From: Mycolicibacterium iranicum
GTDB lineage: Bacteria > Actinomycetota > Actinomycetes > Mycobacteriales > Mycobacteriaceae
Assembly: GCF_002101705.1 (NCBI RefSeq)
Contig: NZ_LQPC01000076.1
Span: 1 to 64,000, forward strand
Length of the DNA: 64,000 nucleotides
Direction: 5' to 3'
The translations under genes and the position numbers were made by a program. Within the stretch, counting starts at the first letter, position 1. Each line of letters begins with the position of its first letter. The notes beneath the pieces were generated by a model. That model worked only from the letters and a program-made list of their open reading frames with translations, ran no database searches and was not told the DNA's origin. Shown here piece by piece: positions 1-8,092 of this stretch.

Positions 1-162
1 TTCACCCACATCCCCAAAGACCAAGCCACCGTCGGCGCCCTACGCCAAGCCGCCCAAGGACACGACGTCTCCATCCAGGCCTTGTCGAACAAGGAGAAGA
101 CCGGCGCCACCTTCGCCGACTTCGCGGCCAACGCCAAGAATCTGACCGGCAACAAAGACTGA
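1..162 (+). CDS. C-terminal end of an unidentified protein (5' truncated)
   Basis: An open frame enters from the left edge in frame 1 and stops at a TGA at 160-162, giving the last 53 residues of a protein. The tail is rich in Ala, Lys, Asn and Asp and ends in LTGNKD. I do not recognise the family from this piece. It has no membrane segment or metal motif. The downstream perfect inverted repeat starts 11 nt after the stop, which fits the end of a transcription unit. Reading as coding rests on frame continuity and the GC-rich third-position pattern only. Confidence 0.55.
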   Translation, partial: FTHIPKDQATVGALRQAAQGHDVSIQALSNKEKTGATFADFAANAKNLTGNKD

Positions 163-172
163 GCAACTTTTC

Positions 173-233
173 GCCGAAACTGCATTCCATGCGACGAATC
201 TCGAGAAGCAGCCGCGTGGAATGCAGTTTCGGC
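173..233. terminator. Perfect 17-bp inverted repeat, hairpin/terminator-like
   Basis: Arms 173-189 (GCCGAAACTGCATTCCA) and 217-233 are exact reverse complements with a 27-nt loop. It lies between the stop of the truncated first gene and the ribosome binding site of the first FadE. No U-run follows, as is usual in mycobacteria. It may end upstream transcription, or act as a processing or regulatory hairpin in the leader of the next gene, whose Shine-Dalgarno begins a few bases after the right arm. Confidence 0.6.
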
Positions 234-253
234 GGTCAGGAGGAGTAACCGCA

Positions 254-1441
254 ATGACGGGTATGAGTTTTGAGCTGAGCGAGGATCAGGAGCTGATCCG
301 CAAGTCCGTCGCGGAGCTGGCGGGGAAGTTCGACGACCACTATTGGTTGGAGAAGGACCAGAACCACGAGTTCCCGACTGAGTTCTACGATGCGATCGCC
401 AAGGGCGGCTGGCTCGGCATGACGATCCCGGAGGAGTACGGCGGCCACGGGCTCGGTATCACCGAGGCGACGCTGCTCCTGGAGGAAGTGGCCCGCTCCG
501 GCGCGGCGATGAACGGCGCCAGCGCCATCCACCTGTCGATCTTCGGCATGCAGCCCGTCGTCAAGCACGGCTCCGACGAATTGAAGGCCGCCACACTTCC
601 GCGCATCGTCGACGGTGACCTGCATGTGTGCTTTGGCGTCACCGAACCTGGTGCGGGACTGGACACTTCGCAGATCACGACGTTCGCCAAACGCGAAGGT
701 GACCACTACCGCGTCAACGGCCGCAAGGTGTGGATCTCCAAGGCGCTGGAGTCGGAGAAGATTCTGCTGCTGACGAGGACCGAGACACCGGCCGCGTTGA
801 AGGAACGCGGCGCGAAGAAGACCGACGGCATGACGCTCTTTCTCACCGACCTCGATCGCGACCACGTCGATATCCGGCCCATCAACAAGATGGGACGAAA
901 CGCGGTCAGCTCGAACGAGTTGTTCATCGACGACCTGATGGTTCCGGTGAGCGACCGGGTCGGCGAAGAGGGCCAGGGCTTCAAGTACATCCTTGACGGC
1001 CTGAACCCCGAGCGAATGCTCATCGCCGCAGAAGCTCTCGGAATCGGGCGCGTCGCGCTGGAGAAGGCCGTCAAGTACGGCAACGAGCGCGTGGTGTTCA
1101 ACCGCCCCATCGGCATGAACCAGGGCCTGCAGTTCCCGCTCGCGGATTCGCTCGCCCGGCTCGACGCCGCCGAGCTCGTGCTGCGCAAGGCCACGTGGCT
1201 CTACGACAACGGGAAACCATGTGGCCGCGAGGCCAATACGGCCAAGTACCTGTGCGCCGACGCCGGTTTCGGTGCGGCCGACCGCGCGCTGCAGCTCCAT
1301 GGCGGTATGGGCTACTCCGAGGAGTACCACGTGTCGCGGTACTTCCGGGAGGCGCGCCTGATGAAGATCGCCCCGGTGAGTCAGGAGATGATCCTGAACT
1401 TCCTCGGCGAGCATGTCCTCGGTCTTCCCCGCAGTTACTGA
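254..1441 (+). CDS. Acyl-CoA dehydrogenase (FadE), isovaleryl-CoA-dehydrogenase-like active site
   Basis: A 395-residue FAD-dependent acyl-CoA dehydrogenase that would introduce a C2-C3 double bond into an acyl-CoA. The start at ATG 254 is chosen because GGAGGAG (239-245) lies 8 nt upstream; an earlier ATG at 221 is inside the inverted repeat. The FAD/substrate signature CFGVTEPGAG and the C-terminal LHGGMGYSEEY are clear. The usual glutamate near the C-terminus (IYEGT in MCAD-type enzymes) is replaced by APVSQEM. A glutamate at about residue 253 in GLNPERM sits where isovaleryl-CoA dehydrogenase has its catalytic base, so the enzyme is probably active with that geometry. First gene of a five-gene CoA-ester operon running to 5826. 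Confidence 0.9.
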   Translation: MTGMSFELSEDQELIRKSVAELAGKFDDHYWLEKDQNHEFPTEFYDAIAKGGWLGMTIPEEYGGHGLGITEATLLLEEVARSGAAMNGASAIHLSIFGMQPVVKHGSDELKAATLPRIVDGDLHVCFGVTEPGAGLDTSQITTFAKREGDHYRVNGRKVWISKALESEKILLLTRTETPAALKERGAKKTDGMTLFLTDLDRDHVDIRPINKMGRNAVSSNELFIDDLMVPVSDRVGEEGQGFKYILDGLNPERMLIAAEALGIGRVALEKAVKYGNERVVFNRPIGMNQGLQFPLADSLARLDAAELVLRKATWLYDNGKPCGREANTAKYLCADAGFGAADRALQLHGGMGYSEEYHVSRYFREARLMKIAPVSQEMILNFLGEHVLGLPRSY

Positions 1442-1492
1442 TAGAGCGCCACCGATGAACTACTTCGATCGCCGGCATGGTTATGTGAGCAC

Positions 1493-2725
1493 GTGACAGG
1501 ACGACAGCCAGCTGCAGGGCCGTTGGCCGGCGTCACCGTGGTCGCCATGGAGCAGGCGGTGGCAGCTCCGATGTGCACCAGGGTGCTCGCCGACTTCGGG
1601 GCCCGAATCATCAAGGTGGAGAACCCGAACGGTGGCGACTTCGCCCGCCACTACGACGACGTGGTCAACGGGCCGGGCGGTCTTGCCGCACACTTCGTCT
1701 GGTGCAACCGCGGCAAAGAATCGGTGACGCTCAACACCAAGTCCGCCGCGGGGATGGAGATCTTGCACAGGCTGCTCGACCGCGCCGACGCGTTCGTGTC
1801 CAACCTCGCGCCCGGTGCGACGGCACGCCTCGGCCTCGCGCCCGCGGATCTCGCCGCGAGGCATCCCGGCGTGATCCCCGTCGAGATCGACGGCTACGGT
1901 CCCGGCGGACCCATTTCGCACAAGCGCGCCTACGACCTTCTGGTGCAGGCCGAGTCCGGTTCGTGCGCGATCACCGGCTATCCCGGGATGCCCGCGAAAC
2001 CCGGTCCCGCACTGGCCGACTTCACCACGGGTCTGTACGCCGCGATGTCGATCGTGTCCCTGCTGTACGGGCGTGCTCAGCAGGCAGAAGCCGGCCCCGC
2101 GCCCCACGTCGAGCTGAGCCTCTTCGACGTGATGACCGATGTGATGGGTTATGCACTGACCTACACCCAGCATTCGGGCATCGACCAGGAGCCGCTCGGC
2201 GTCGGCTCGCCGGCGGTGGCACCCTACGGTGCGTTTCCGACCCGCGACGGGCAGACCGTCGTACTCGGCACCACCAACGACCGCGAATGGCAACGGGTGG
2301 CACGCGACATCATCGACCGTCCCGACCTCGCCGAGGACTCGCGGTTCGCCACCAATCCCGGCCGCTGCGCGCACCGGGAGATCCTGGAGGAGGCGATCGG
2401 AAGCTGGTGTGCCCGGCACGATCTCGCCGAGATCCAGAAGACGGCCGATGACGCCGGCATCGGCAATTCACGCTATAACAAGCCCAGCGAGGTCGTCGTG
2501 CACCCGCAGCTCACCGCACGAAACCGCTGGCGGACGGTCAGCACACCCCGGGGCGACATCCGGGCGCTGCGCCCACCACCGGTGATCAGCGACTTCGAAC
2601 AACCGATGGGCGCAATACCGGGGCTGGGCGAACACACGGACACCGTGCTCACCGAAATTGGTTTCACCACCGATGAAGTGGCGCAGTTGCGGGCCGACGG
2701 CGCGATCGGACCGGCCTATGGGTGA
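1493..2725 (+). CDS. CaiB/BaiF-family (type III) CoA-transferase
   Basis: A 410-residue type III CoA-transferase, which moves CoA from a donor thioester to a free acid by a covalent aspartyl-CoA route. The N-terminal core LAGVTVVAMEQAVAAP and LADFGARIIKVENPNGGDFAR is typical of the family. The family's catalytic Asp is probably within PALADFTTGLYAA. GTG at 1493 is the assumed start; no strong ribosome site precedes it. The last 8 nt overlap the enoyl-CoA hydratase gene, showing translational coupling. In this operon it likely supplies or recycles the CoA thioester that the neighbouring FadE, hydratase and thiolase act on. The substrate is not readable. Confidence 0.88.
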   Translation: MTGRQPAAGPLAGVTVVAMEQAVAAPMCTRVLADFGARIIKVENPNGGDFARHYDDVVNGPGGLAAHFVWCNRGKESVTLNTKSAAGMEILHRLLDRADAFVSNLAPGATARLGLAPADLAARHPGVIPVEIDGYGPGGPISHKRAYDLLVQAESGSCAITGYPGMPAKPGPALADFTTGLYAAMSIVSLLYGRAQQAEAGPAPHVELSLFDVMTDVMGYALTYTQHSGIDQEPLGVGSPAVAPYGAFPTRDGQTVVLGTTNDREWQRVARDIIDRPDLAEDSRFATNPGRCAHREILEEAIGSWCARHDLAEIQKTADDAGIGNSRYNKPSEVVVHPQLTARNRWRTVSTPRGDIRALRPPPVISDFEQPMGAIPGLGEHTDTVLTEIGFTTDEVAQLRADGAIGPAYG

Positions 2726-3512
2726 CGTGCTGCTGTCCGAGGATCGCGACGGGGTGCGCACACTGACGCTGAATCGTCCCGAGCGCAAGAACGCGTTGGA
2801 CGCCCGGCTCTGGGTCGAGCTGGCCGATGCGCTGCGGGCGCTCAAGCGTGACCGCGACGTTCGAGCGTTGGTGCTGACCGGCGCGGGGGGTGCGTTCTGT
2901 TCGGGTGCCGACATCGGCACCGGAGAGCAGATCCATCCGAGGTACAAACTCGACCGCCTCACCGACGTCGCGTTGGCGCTGCACGAATTGGCGATCCCGA
3001 CGATCGCGAAGGTCACCGGAATCGCCGTCGGGGCCGGCTGGAATCTGGCGCTCGGATGCGACCTGGTGGTGGCCACCTCGGAATCGCGGTTCTGCCAGAT
3101 CTTCTCGAAGCGGGGCCTTTCCGTCGACCTGGGCGGCTCGTGGCTGCTGCCGAAGATCGTGGGGCTGCAGCAGGCCAAGCGTCTGGTCTTGCTCGCCGAC
3201 ATGATCAGCGCCGACGAGGCCCACGCACTGGGCCTGGTCACGTGGGTGAAACCGGCAGAGGAGATCGACGCGTTCGTCGATGGCATCACCAAACGGCTCG
3301 CCGGGGGCCCGCCGTTCGCGCTCGCGCAGAGCAAGGCGCTGCTCAACGACGGCGCGAACGCGACGCTGCGGGAGGCGCTGGCGAACGAAGCTCGTGCGCA
3401 GCCGGGTAACTTCGCCACGGCGGACTCCGGCGAGGCCTACGCGGCGTTCGCCGCCAAGCGTGAGCCGGAGTTCACCGGAGCGTGGTCGCTCTACGACACG
3501 AACGAGGAGTGA
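2718..3512 (+). CDS. Enoyl-CoA hydratase/isomerase family protein
   Basis: A 264-residue crotonase-fold protein expected to hydrate or isomerise an enoyl-CoA in beta-oxidation. The ATG at 2718 overlaps the end of the CoA-transferase gene by 8 nt and gives the usual crotonase N-terminus with LNRPERKNALD. The oxyanion-hole segment LTGAGGAFCSGADIG and the second one TGIAVGAGWNLALGCDLVVA are present. The acid/base pair of canonical hydratases (two Glu) is not obvious: the second position reads SKRGLSVDLGGSW, where Asp may take the role. It could therefore act as an isomerase or hydrolase rather than a hydratase. Ends 5 nt before the thiolase start. Confidence 0.88.
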   Translation: MGDVLLSEDRDGVRTLTLNRPERKNALDARLWVELADALRALKRDRDVRALVLTGAGGAFCSGADIGTGEQIHPRYKLDRLTDVALALHELAIPTIAKVTGIAVGAGWNLALGCDLVVATSESRFCQIFSKRGLSVDLGGSWLLPKIVGLQQAKRLVLLADMISADEAHALGLVTWVKPAEEIDAFVDGITKRLAGGPPFALAQSKALLNDGANATLREALANEARAQPGNFATADSGEAYAAFAAKREPEFTGAWSLYDTNEE

Positions 3513-3517
3513 GGGTA

Positions 3518-4663
3518 ATGCGGGAAACGGTCATCGTCGCAGCGGTGCGCACGCCGGTCGGCAAGCGCAACGGGGGGTTGTCCGATCAGCATGCGGCCGA
3601 CCTGTCCGCGGTGGTGCTCAACGAGCTGGTGGAGCGCGCCGGGATCGACACCGAGGTGATCGACGACGTCGTGTGGGGCTGCGTATCGCAGGTGGGGGAC
3701 CAGTCGAGCAACATCGGGCGCTATGCGGTGCTGGCCGCGGGCTGGCCCGAGCACATCCCGGGCACCACGGTGAACCGGGCATGCGGGTCCAGCCAGCAGG
3801 CGCTCGACTTCGCGGTGCAGGCCGTGATGTCGGGCCAGCAGGATGTGGTGGTGGCCGGCGGAGTCGAGGTGATGAGCCGCGTCCCGCTCGGGTCCGCCCG
3901 CTCCACCGGAATGCCCTACGGGCCGAAAGTCCTTGCGCGCTACGACGATTTCTCGTTCAACCAGGGGATCTCGGCAGAGATGATCGCGCAGAGGTGGGGC
4001 TTCTCGCGGACACGGCTCGACGAGTACTCCGCACAGTCGCACGAGCGGGCCGCTGCCGCGCAGGACGCCGGTGCTTTCAAGGATCAGATCGTCCCGGTGT
4101 TCACCGATGGGGGCCCGGTGACCGACGACGAGGGGATCCGGCGGGGCACCACAGTCGAGAAGCTTTCCGGGCTCAAGCCGGCGTTCACCGAGGACGGCGT
4201 CATCCACGCCGGGAACTCTTCGCAGATCTCCGACGGCGCGGCGGCACTGCTCGTCACCACCGCCGAGAACGCGGTGAATCTCGGCCTGACGCCGCTGGTG
4301 CGCTACCGGGCGGGCGCGGTCACCGGCGCTGACCCGAAACTTATGCTGACGGGCCCGATTCCGGCCACCGAGAAAGTACTGCACAAAGCGGGCGTAACGC
4401 TGGACGAGGTCGGCGTGTTCGAGGTGAACGAGGCGTTCGCGCCGGTTCCGCTGGCGTGGCTGGCCGACACCGGTGCCGATGAGTCCAAGCTCAATCCGCT
4501 CGGCGGGGCCATCGCGCTCGGCCACCCCCTGGGCGCCTCCGGCGCGGTGCTGATGACGCGGATGATCAACCACATGCGGGACAACGGGATTCGCTACGGT
4601 CTGCAGACCATGTGCGAAGGCGGCGGTACCGCCAACGCGACACTCGTCGAACTTGTGAAGTAG
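3518..4663 (+). CDS. Acetyl-CoA acyltransferase (thiolase II type, FadA-like)
   Basis: A 381-residue thiolase that would cleave a 3-oxoacyl-CoA with CoA. All catalytic parts are visible: nucleophile Cys89 in NRACGSSQQA, His336 in GHPLGASG and the second Cys366 in MCEGGGTAN, plus NEAFAPVPLAW. Length fits the family. The ATG at 3518 is preceded by GAGGAGTGAGG; an upstream in-frame ATG would overlap the hydratase gene. It closes the dehydrogenation-hydration-thiolysis set with the upstream genes and is followed within 15 nt by a second FadE. Confidence 0.93.
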   Translation: MRETVIVAAVRTPVGKRNGGLSDQHAADLSAVVLNELVERAGIDTEVIDDVVWGCVSQVGDQSSNIGRYAVLAAGWPEHIPGTTVNRACGSSQQALDFAVQAVMSGQQDVVVAGGVEVMSRVPLGSARSTGMPYGPKVLARYDDFSFNQGISAEMIAQRWGFSRTRLDEYSAQSHERAAAAQDAGAFKDQIVPVFTDGGPVTDDEGIRRGTTVEKLSGLKPAFTEDGVIHAGNSSQISDGAAALLVTTAENAVNLGLTPLVRYRAGAVTGADPKLMLTGPIPATEKVLHKAGVTLDEVGVFEVNEAFAPVPLAWLADTGADESKLNPLGGAIALGHPLGASGAVLMTRMINHMRDNGIRYGLQTMCEGGGTANATLVELVK

Positions 4664-4677
4664 TCAGGGAGTACCAC

Positions 4678-5826
4678 GTGCGCAGAGATCTTTTCACCGA
4701 GGACCATGAGGCGTTCCGGGAACTTGCCCGCGATTTCGTCGAGAAGGAGGTCGTGCCGCACTATCCGCAATGGGAGAAGGGCGGCCGGATGCCCCGCGAT
4801 GTCTTCGAGCAGATGGGCGAACTCGGGATCCTCGGCATCGCCATCCCTGAGGAGTACGGCGGCGGTGGCCAGACCGACTACCGCTACAACGTGGTGCTGC
4901 AGGAAGAGGCCGCCCGCGCTCTGGTCACGCTGTCGACCGTGCGGACGCAACTTGAGGTGATCCTGCCGTATTTCCTGCACTACGCGAATGCCGAGCAGCG
5001 CGACCGCTGGTTCCCGGGACTCGCAGCAGGCAAGCTGCTCACCGCGATCGCGATGACCGAGCCAGGCACAGGATCCGATCTCGCCGGTATGCGCACCACC
5101 GCAGTGCGCGACGGTGACGACTACATCGTCAACGGCGCAAAGACTTTCATCACGGGCGGCATGCAGGCCGATCTCGTCATCGTCGTCGCCCGCACGTCCA
5201 CCGACCCGGACAACCGGCGCAAGGGCCTGACCCTACTGGTCGTCGAGGACGGTATGGAGGGATTCACGCGTGGCCGCGAGCTGGAGAAGATGGGGTGCAA
5301 GGTTCAGGACACCGCCGAGTTGTCGTTTGTCGACGTCCGCGTCCCGGCGGCCAATGTGCTCGGTGAGGTGGACGAGGCATTCGGCTATCTCGGCCACAAC
5401 CTCGCGCAGGAGCGGCTGACCGTCGCGGTGGGTTCGGTCGCCCAGGCGCGCTCGGCGATCGCCGCCGCGGTCGAGTACACGCAGAGTCGCAAAGCGTTCG
5501 GCACGCCGGTGGCGTCGTTCCAGAACACCAAATTCGAATTGGCGGCCTGCTCCACCGACGTGGAGGCGGGCCAGGCGATGCTCGACCGTGCAATCTCGCT
5601 GCATGTCGAGGGCGAACTGTCGGGAGCCGACGCCGCACGGACCAAACTGTTCTGCACCGAGATGCAACAGCGGGTAGTGGACCGCTGCCTACAGCTCTTC
5701 GGCGGGTACGGCTACATGATGGAATATCCCATCGCCCGGCTGTACACCGACGCCCGGGTGGCGCGCATATATGCAGGCACCAGCGAGGTCATGAAGGTGA
5801 TGATCGCGAAGTCGCTTGGCTTGTAG
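4678..5826 (+). CDS. Acyl-CoA dehydrogenase (FadE), long-chain/IVD-like
   Basis: A 382-residue acyl-CoA dehydrogenase starting at GTG 4678 behind TCAGGGA. It shows the N-terminal helical region, the FAD motif AIAMTEPGTGSDLAG, and the C-terminal FGGYGYMMEYPIARLYTDARV. The position of the MCAD-type glutamate reads IYAGTSE with Ala in place of Glu, while NLAQERL in the central helix offers the alternative base used by long-chain and isovaleryl enzymes. Last gene of the first operon; the convergent PhyH gene ends only 3 nt beyond its stop. Two FadE paralogs in one operon suggest two successive dehydrogenations or two chain lengths. Confidence 0.92.
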   Translation: MRRDLFTEDHEAFRELARDFVEKEVVPHYPQWEKGGRMPRDVFEQMGELGILGIAIPEEYGGGGQTDYRYNVVLQEEAARALVTLSTVRTQLEVILPYFLHYANAEQRDRWFPGLAAGKLLTAIAMTEPGTGSDLAGMRTTAVRDGDDYIVNGAKTFITGGMQADLVIVVARTSTDPDNRRKGLTLLVVEDGMEGFTRGRELEKMGCKVQDTAELSFVDVRVPAANVLGEVDEAFGYLGHNLAQERLTVAVGSVAQARSAIAAAVEYTQSRKAFGTPVASFQNTKFELAACSTDVEAGQAMLDRAISLHVEGELSGADAARTKLFCTEMQQRVVDRCLQLFGGYGYMMEYPIARLYTDARVARIYAGTSEVMKVMIAKSLGL

Positions 5827-5828
5827 GG

Positions 5829-6716
5829 CTATTCGCTGTTGGCGAGCTGGTCCTCGAAGGCGGCGCTTGCGCTGCCGGTGAGCTTGCTGCCGTCGAAGCC
5901 GTATGCGACTGCTTCGCCGCGGACGGCGCGCAGCGGGTCCTCGAAGTCGCGGAAATAGCCCATTGCCCAGGCTCCTTCCTGATACCCGATCAGCTTCAGC
6001 AGCTCGTCGTCGAGTGTCCGGGCGACTTCCATGGGAACGGAAAGGAATTGGTTCTCCTCCTGCCGTACCCAGCCGACGCAGTAGTTGATGTTGACGGCCC
6101 GGCGCACCTTGGTCGAGCGGTTCGCGGCACCGCTGTGCACGATCTTGCCGGTGTAGATCAGCACCGACCCGCGTGGCATTTCGGCTTGCAGACACTCCTC
6201 ATCGGTGTAGTCCGTGGGCTTCTTGTCGCCGAACTGGCTGCCGGGCACCACACGTGTCGCGCCCATCTCGGCGGTGTAGTCCGACAGGGCCCACAGGGTG
6301 TTGCACTGCACGTGGTAGTCGTCGGGGAACGGGTAGAAGTCGAAAGCGTTCTGATCGCGATGCAAGGACTGGGCTGATTCGCCCGGCTCGATGGAGATCA
6401 CCTGGGTGAGCATCAGCTGGAATGCCGACGCATGACCGAGGAAGTCCCGGCAGACATCCATCATGGTCGGATTCTGGATGAGGGTCCGGCAGGCGGGGGA
6501 GCGGGCTACCAGGGCCCCGGTCCGGCGGGTCTTCGTGCCGATCATCGCGTTGTAGCCCAGCGGGGTGGCGGCAAAGAACGGCGCCAGTTCGTCGTCGATC
6601 GCATCCATCACAGCGGTCGGCACGAGGTTGTCGACGATGACGTAACCGTCTCGGCGAAGCCGATCGGCGATCTCGTGTGCCGGCGTATCGGCGGGGACAT
6701 GGTTCAGTTCGGGCAT
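5829..6716 (-). CDS. Phytanoyl-CoA dioxygenase (PhyH) family protein
   Basis: A 295-residue Fe(II)/2-oxoglutarate-dependent oxygenase of the PhyH family, which hydroxylates acyl-CoAs or small natural products. The iron facial triad is visible as His119-X-Asp121 in LHRDQ and distal His194 in VHSG; the 2-oxoglutarate Arg is probably in STKVRRAVNINYC. The ATG start at 6716 is the only good one and is followed by the normal family N-terminus LRRDGYVIVDNLV. It stands alone, convergent with the FadE operon and divergent from a TetR gene, so it is a good candidate target of that regulator. Substrate unknown; phytanoyl-like branched acyl chains would fit the surrounding beta-oxidation genes. Confidence 0.9.
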   Translation of the reverse strand: MPELNHVPADTPAHEIADRLRRDGYVIVDNLVPTAVMDAIDDELAPFFAATPLGYNAMIGTKTRRTGALVARSPACRTLIQNPTMMDVCRDFLGHASAFQLMLTQVISIEPGESAQSLHRDQNAFDFYPFPDDYHVQCNTLWALSDYTAEMGATRVVPGSQFGDKKPTDYTDEECLQAEMPRGSVLIYTGKIVHSGAANRSTKVRRAVNINYCVGWVRQEENQFLSVPMEVARTLDDELLKLIGYQEGAWAMGYFRDFEDPLRAVRGEAVAYGFDGSKLTGSASAAFEDQLANSE

Positions 6717-6762
6717 CGGTATCTCTCCCTGGATCGAGGTCCAAGTATCCCGAGCGATGTGT

Positions 6763-6778
6763 GTTGACCAGGTAAAAC
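6763..6778. promoter_or_regulatory. Motif shared with the 12.07-kb intergenic region
   Basis: GTTGACCAGGTAAAAC lies 47 nt upstream of the PhyH start. Almost the same string, with one extra base, occurs at 12065-12081 in front of another TetR gene. The shared string suggests a common operator or promoter element (it contains TTGACC, -35-like on the plus strand). Function is inferred from the repeat alone. Confidence 0.4.
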
Positions 6779-6897
6779 GATGTCACACCGGGGTTACGGT
6801 ATAGACCAGGTGGTGGACGCTGCGCACTCGTCCGGTCGGAGGTCCGCGTGACACTTTGTCCCAGAAATGTTCATTGAGACCCTTGTCACAGCGGGCA

Positions 6898-6929
6898 AAC
6901 CTACCTACTGTGTGTTCACTAGGTTGGTT
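6898..6929. promoter_or_regulatory. Probable TetR operator (inverted repeat)
   Basis: AACCTACCTA (6898-6907) and TAGGTTGGTT (6920-6929) form a 10-bp inverted repeat with one mismatch and a 12-bp spacer. It lies 20 nt upstream of the GTG start of the TetR gene and within the PhyH/TetR divergent region. Position and symmetry are what an autoregulatory TetR site shows; binding is inferred. Confidence 0.55.
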
Positions 6930-6948
6930 AGAGCCCCCGAGGAGTCGA

Positions 6949-7590
6949 GTGTCAGCCCCCGAATCCGCCGGGACCGATCTGGAATCGTCCAGACGCCCGT
7001 ACGCGACGCTGTTCGCCAAAGGCGAGGACCGCAGACAGCGGATCCTGGCCGTGGCCGAGCGACTGCTGGCGCGCAACGGATGGCGGAACACGTCGCTGGC
7101 GCAGATCGCCAAAGAAGCCGGCGTGACGCCAGCGGGGCTACTGCACCATTTCGAGTCCAAGGAGCAGCTGCTCAACGCCGTGCTCGACGCGCGCGACCTC
7201 GACGACGAGATGCACGCCGACAGGTCTGGAGACCTGGTGACCGAACTCGCGAGGGTGCCCGAGAGGTTCGAGCGATCACCCGAACTGGTCGGCACCTTCA
7301 TCGTGCTGCTGGTGGAGAACATCTCGCCCGATGCCCCACTGCACGACCGCCTGCAGAAGCGCTACCGCGATGCGGCCGACATCCTCAAGGAAAACATCAC
7401 CCGCGGCCAGCAAAAAGGCAAGTACCGCAAAGACTTCGACGCGGCCATCAAGGCCACGGAGATTCTCGCCTTCATCAACGGAATGGAGACATTATGGTTG
7501 CTCGATCCCTCAATCCCGCTGACCGAAGCATTCAAGGGATACGCGGAGTCGCTGGCGCGCGATCTGGCGGCACCGTTCAACCCGACATGA
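6949..7590 (+). CDS. TetR/AcrR family transcriptional regulator
   Basis: A 213-residue one-component repressor. The N-terminal helix-turn-helix is clear: RILAVAERLLARNGWRNTS, then LAQIAKEAGVTPAGLLHHF and ESKEQLLNAVL. The C-terminal ligand domain is not assignable. GTG 6949 is chosen because CGAGGAG lies just upstream and an inverted repeat ends 20 nt before it; the longer reading from 6856 would run through that repeat. It is divergent from the PhyH gene and overlaps the next gene by 4 nt (ATGA), so the two are co-transcribed. It probably controls itself, its partner and PhyH. Confidence 0.88.
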   Translation: MSAPESAGTDLESSRRPYATLFAKGEDRRQRILAVAERLLARNGWRNTSLAQIAKEAGVTPAGLLHHFESKEQLLNAVLDARDLDDEMHADRSGDLVTELARVPERFERSPELVGTFIVLLVENISPDAPLHDRLQKRYRDAADILKENITRGQQKGKYRKDFDAAIKATEILAFINGMETLWLLDPSIPLTEAFKGYAESLARDLAAPFNPT

Positions 7591-8090
7591 GGTACCGCCT
7601 CGACGTCGTCGCACCAACCGTGCTCGACGCAGTGCGGTACGCCGGCGGCTGGATCTACGACCGAGTCATGGCGGGCTGGGACGTCAACGTCCTTGTCGGC
7701 ACGGAGGAAGACGTCCGTCCGCTGCAGATTCTCGGCGCCGAGACCCTCGACCTCGAGTCGGTTCTGGAGGCCTGGGAGCAGCGACCGCACCCGCAGACCG
7801 TCGCGGTGGCTGCAGACCTGTTCGGCCAGGATGACCGGGTCCGGCGGGGCGTGCTCGGCGCGCTCGATCAGGGCGCTACCGAGGTAACCCTCTGGGGCGC
7901 AGAGCTTCCCGCTGAGCTGGGAAGCAGTGTCGACGCCGTCGAGCATCGCCTCAGTGCAGCCGCTAGAGCCTTCAAGGCGCAGGCGCTCGCCGCGGCGCGC
8001 GGCGGCGACGGCGTGGCCGTCGCCTCGACCGAGGTGTTCTGCTGCGGCATGATGGCGTCGGTGGCTGCCGACCTCGTCCCGGCCAGCTGA
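7587..8090 (+). CDS. Conserved protein of unknown function
   Basis: A 167-residue protein starting at an ATG that overlaps the TetR stop (ATGA). It contains WIYDRVMAGWDVNVLV, a pattern TVAVAADLFGQDDRVRRGV, and an Ala-rich C-terminal half with FCCGMMASVAADLVP. No signal peptide, membrane segment or metal motif is evident. I do not recognise the family. Coupling to the regulator suggests a role in the same response. Convergent with the quinone oxidoreductase gene, whose stop is 3 nt away. Confidence 0.75.
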   Translation: MRYRLDVVAPTVLDAVRYAGGWIYDRVMAGWDVNVLVGTEEDVRPLQILGAETLDLESVLEAWEQRPHPQTVAVAADLFGQDDRVRRGVLGALDQGATEVTLWGAELPAELGSSVDAVEHRLSAAARAFKAQALAAARGGDGVAVASTEVFCCGMMASVAADLVPAS

Positions 8091-8092
8091 TC

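Noticed and set aside
236..1414. 392-codon open frame on the minus strand opposite the first FadE
   Set aside because: Antisense shadow of a clear acyl-CoA dehydrogenase; its translation has no family motif and is rich in Arg, His and Val as expected from GC-rich opposite frames.
3280..4332. 350-codon plus-strand frame across hydratase and thiolase
   Set aside because: Out of frame with both real genes, Arg/Gly-rich and motif-free.
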